A stretch of 64,000 nucleotides of DNA from Rotaria macrura (Eukaryota > Rotifera > Eurotatoria > Philodinida > Philodinidae), in assembly GCA_900239685.1 (NCBI GenBank), contig OENT01000047.1, positions 213,610-277,609 of the forward strand, given 5' to 3'. Under the pieces are notes generated by a model. It was not told the DNA's origin. It did not search any database and saw only the letters and a list, made by a program, of their open reading frames with translations. Shown in pieces: positions 60,995 to 64,000 of this stretch. Each line of letters starts with the position of its first letter. Position 1 is the stretch's first letter. A program made the position numbers and the translations under genes.

Positions 60995-61396
60995 CTCTCT
61001 AAAAAAAACCGTTTTCCAGGAAACCGACCAAAAAACGTTTGCGAGGTTTCGGAAAGCCTTTTCTCACCCTCGGTAACTCTTTTGAGAATTCTCGAGCTTT
61101 CAGAAGTCCATAATTACCATCGGAAACCCTTAAAAGGTTTCCGATAGTAACTAAATCGTAAACCGTTTTCGGTTTACGAAGCTCGGAAACGCATGGAGGG
61201 GTATCTGAGGCTCGGAAAACGTTTTTCGTTTACGATTTAGTTACTATCGGAAACCTTTTAAGAGTTTCTGATGGTAAATATTGCCTTCCGAAAGCTCGGG
61301 AATTCTTGAAAGAGTTACCAAGGGTAAGAAAAGGCTTTCCGAACCGTCGCCAACTTTTTTTTGGTTGGTTTCCTGGGGGACGGTTATTTTAGAGAG
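60995..61396. mobile_element. 400-bp foldback element (MITE-like)
   Basis: Large imperfect palindrome. The left arm (about 60995-61180) begins CTCTCTAAAAAAAACCGTTT. The right arm (about 61215-61396) ends GGACGGTTATTTTAGAGAG. Internal pairs are clear: TTTCCGATAGTAACTAAATC near 61140 against GATTTAGTTACTATCGGAAA near 61235, and CTTTTCTCACCCTCGGTAAC against GTTACCAAGGGTAAGAAAAG. The G+C-rich arms stand out from the AT-rich flanks. No open reading frame for a transposase. No target-site duplication is obvious. Confidence 0.75.
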
Positions 61397-62399
61397 CAAC
61401 TAGGGTCAATTCAAGGAAAAAAGTTATAGTTAATCCTACTGGCTAAAATCTACCAGTTCCGCTAAGCCTGATTTCAAAACAGGTTCTATTTTCAAAACAC
61501 CAAAACCTTATTTTCATTTGAATAATCCAACTATCTTATTTAAAGATTTTTGCTATTTTTTGTTCGACCAAACTATCATCTGACGTTTTCATTGTTCGAT
61601 GTTTTCTTTTTCCGTCTTTTTTATTTCGATATGTATTTTTCGATCTTTTCGATCCATACCAAATGAAGCATCTAGAATCAAAATTTAAAATATAGAAAAA
61701 ATGAAAAGAGATAGATGATTGAAATAAGAAGATTAATACTTATCTAGAAAATAATTGTAGGTACCAGAAACTGACCTAAAATTCAGATTTCTGACACATT
61801 CAAACCCCGATGGCTTGATTCGATCTGAAACCTTCATTGAAAATACAAATATCTCACCTGAAGCGGAAGGAAGAATTATGAACTAAGAATTCCAAAATAC
61901 TTTCCTTTATATTATACGTACATGCGTATTGGTTCTACCGCAAAACTGAGCAATCAGAAAAACTAACCACTTCTAATCGGTTAATATCAGATGGAGCTGA
62001 TCTTTACGTACGATCCCAGCATCGCAAATACACTCGGCTGCGTCACGCTTGCCTTGACAATCCATGAAACTGCCAGTTAAAATCAATGTACTGTAGATAC
62101 GCATAGTTATTGTAGCCATATTGCAGTGCGCATGTGCGACACATAACTACCCCAAAGTATCAATGTGTCGTAGCTATTCAAAAACAGTCAGCATGGGTTC
62201 AACGTACCACAGCCATCATAAACTCTGAAATAGCACAAAACACTAAAGCAACCTACACCTCAATTCATATCAACGATAACGGGCAACCTTCGTCTAATCG
62301 ACTCCGATCTCTACGAAAAATTTCAAATACACGCCCGTCGCCAACTGAGAGAATCAAATTTAAAAAATAATGCTCAAGTATTTTGACCGCTATAAAAAT
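61397..62399. other. Gene-poor stretch
   Basis: No gene supported. The open frame at 62134-62370 plus is G+C-richer than average but has no recognisable motif. Confidence 0.35.
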
Positions 62400-63390
62400 C
62401 CTACTGGAAGGTGAATGCGCTTTCGTTTTTCAGATACATAATGCTATTATTCTTTCATCCCCTTTCAATTTTATTCACTTTGAATGTGTTATACTAGAAT
62501 CGCGGAGACCTGATAAGATTTCAGCAAAGTAACGATACTCCAGTATCGTGGTATACATGCACACCTTTAGAAAGGTGAATGCACTTTTGTTTTGGAAGTA
62601 CAGAATGCTATTATTCTTTCATCCCCTTTCAATTTTATTCACTTTGAATGTGTTATACTAGAATCACAGAGACCTGATAACGTTTCACGAGCATCAAAAA
62701 TCTTCAGTACAGTGAAGGATGTGCACACCCATTACTAGGATGATTCTTCTTCTGTTTTTTAAACTAGAAAATCGCAGTATTGAGCAGCTGCGGTTGAATT
62801 CTATCCAACTTGGATTTGTTTTACTTGTATCACGGAGACCTGATGCGATTTCAGAAAAATCCAAAGAATCCACTGCTGCTGTAGATATACACACCCTTTA
62901 CAAAGGTTGATGCACTTTTGTTTTGGAAGTACAAAATGCTATTATTCTTTCATCCCCTTTCAATTTTATTCACTTTGAATGTGTTATACTAGAATCGCGG
63001 AGACCTGATAAGATTTCAGCAAAGTAAAAATACTCCAGTATCGGGGTATACATGCATACTTTTACAAAGGTGAATCTAGTTCCGTTTTTCAACTAGACAA
63101 TCGCATTTTTCATTTTTTTAAATTCTATCCAACTGGGATTTGTTTTACTTGTACCACGGAGATCTGGTACGATTTTAGAAGAATCAAATAACCCCAGTAT
63201 GGTTGTAGATGCACACACTTGTTAAAAAGTCAAATGCGCTTTCGTTTTTGTTGATGGTAATGGTATCATTCACTGATTCCTTTTGAATTCTATTTATTTT
63301 GAAAGTGTTATGGCAGTATGTGGGGACATTTCAAAGGATTGCCGGAAAGTCGAAATACTCGAGTATTGTGGTGGGTACACACTCGCATTC
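62400..63390. repeat. Tandem array of ~164-bp units
   Basis: Six diverged units start near 62407, 62571, 62735, 62902, 63066 and 63225, each opening AAAGGTGAATGC(A/G)CTTT-like and containing (C/A)GGAGA(C/T)CTG. Units 1, 2 and 4 share ATGCTATTATTCTTTCATCC and are nearly identical over about 80 bp. Units 3 and 5 form a second type with AATTCTATCCAACT and GGATTTGTTTTACTTGTA. The order is A-A-B-A-B-C. Array ends are approximate. Confidence 0.8.
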
Positions 63391-63598
63391 ACGCCTCCCT
63401 TTTTTATCAATAAAGAAAAAGAGGCAATAGGATTGTTGTTTCGATTCAGCACTAAAATAAGTGAGCGTACTTCTCATTCGGACATTAGTGAATATGCCGT
63501 ATTCTTATAGAAATAGTACTGAAAGTCATGTAAGTTAATTCTCGATGCTTCGTCGTGCGACCGTATGTCGCAGTGTTGATACTATGACTAATTTGTAA

Positions 63599-63934
63599 GA
63601 AAAAAGAAGAAAAATTCTTCCTACTAATAAACCTTCATCATTTGTTGACGATGTGATTAATCTTGAAAGAATTACGCAACAAGTTGGATATGGATGTGAA
63701 ACATTGTTTAATTTTTTACATATATACTCATCAGTATTTGAGGATATTAATGAAATCGTTGATCATTGCAACTTTCACATTCTAACAGACGAGGTAGTGA
63801 CAGTATCGTTTAAACCATGTCAGAGACAACATTTATTCGCAACGGCAAAAAATGTCCATTCATTCAAAATCAAAAAGTTCAAGGTGCGAATAGTTCTACC
63901 TTGTTCACACCAATCCATGATGACAATACATTGA
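63599..63934 (+). CDS. Unidentified open frame near the right edge
   Basis: An uninterrupted frame of about 111 codons with no ATG near its start. It could be an exon entered after the AG at 63598-63599, or a decayed copy. Sequence includes SSFVDDVINLERITQQVG, FNFLHIYSSVFEDINEIVDH and FKPCQRQHLFATAKNVHS, a composition like a globular protein. I do not recognise a family; a transposon-derived origin is possible given the repeats beside it. The frame ends in TGA at 63932-63934. The sequence beyond, to 64000, shows no clear continuation. Confidence 0.25.
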   Translation, partial: EKRRKILPTNKPSSFVDDVINLERITQQVGYGCETLFNFLHIYSSVFEDINEIVDHCNFHILTDEVVTVSFKPCQRQHLFATAKNVHSFKIKKFKVRIVLPCSHQSMMTIH

Positions 63935-64000
63935 TTTGGACCCCAGAAAAAAGATCTATTGAACTTCGTAACTATCAGACAAATCAATCAATCAAAGTCA

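Noticed and set aside
62694-63510. Open frames inside the tandem array
   Set aside because: They arise from the repeat units and are not kept between units.
1-64000. CRISPR arrays, rRNA or tRNA genes, telomeric repeats
   Set aside because: None could be identified by eye. The tandem array at 62.4-63.4 kb lacks CRISPR repeat-spacer structure. A tRNA scan would be needed to exclude small RNA genes.

Overview
The window looks like nuclear DNA of a small animal. It is AT-rich. The genes are cut by many short (about 45-70 nt) GT..AG introns plus a few very long ones, and the recognisable proteins are animal families: a laminin-G/EGF protein, flavin monooxygenase, NAT10, PAT1, ZC2HC1, S1P lyase, a Ly6/uPAR-like protein and claudin-like tetraspans. 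Many start codons sit 0-16 nt downstream of a 3' splice acceptor, the arrangement expected of spliced-leader trans-splicing. Rotifers, flatworms and some other invertebrates do this. With the gene style, a bdelloid-like rotifer is my best guess, but that is inference.

Layout. 1-3.46 kb: no gene seen. 3.46-3.96 kb: a G20 tract and a probable solo LTR. 3.98-9.17 kb (-): 12-exon secreted laminin-G/EGF protein. 9.2-17.4 kb: long gene-poor stretch with one CpG-rich patch. 17.4-25.9 kb (-): a tight same-strand run, in transcription order NAT10 (11 exons), a 69-aa acidic protein, a 135-aa coiled-coil protein and FMO (7 exons). Each has an acceptor just before its ATG, so this may be an operon. 27.4-33.3 kb (+): PAT1 homologue, divergent from NAT10. 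33.6-35.7 kb (-): ZC2HC1-family protein, tail-to-tail with PAT1. 36.4-47.2 kb (+): sphingosine-1-phosphate lyase (14 exons), with an antisense Ly6-like gene nested in its 6-kb sixth intron. 47.66-47.96 kb (+): a three-exon, 50-aa CYSTM-like microprotein. 49.1-52.4 kb (-): two single-exon claudin-like paralogues and a possible third relic. 52.5-64 kb: no intact recognised gene, but decayed coding fragments, three foldback (hairpin) elements, an inverted pair of dispersed repeats, a ~164-bp tandem array and an open frame at the right edge.

The genes do not form one pathway. They are housekeeping genes (rRNA/tRNA acetylation, mRNA decapping, sphingolipid breakdown), a xenobiotic oxidase, and surface or secreted proteins. 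Exon models were built by hand from reading-frame phase and splice consensus. For the main multi-exon models the coding lengths sum to multiples of three, which supports them. No alignment, database or RNA data were available.
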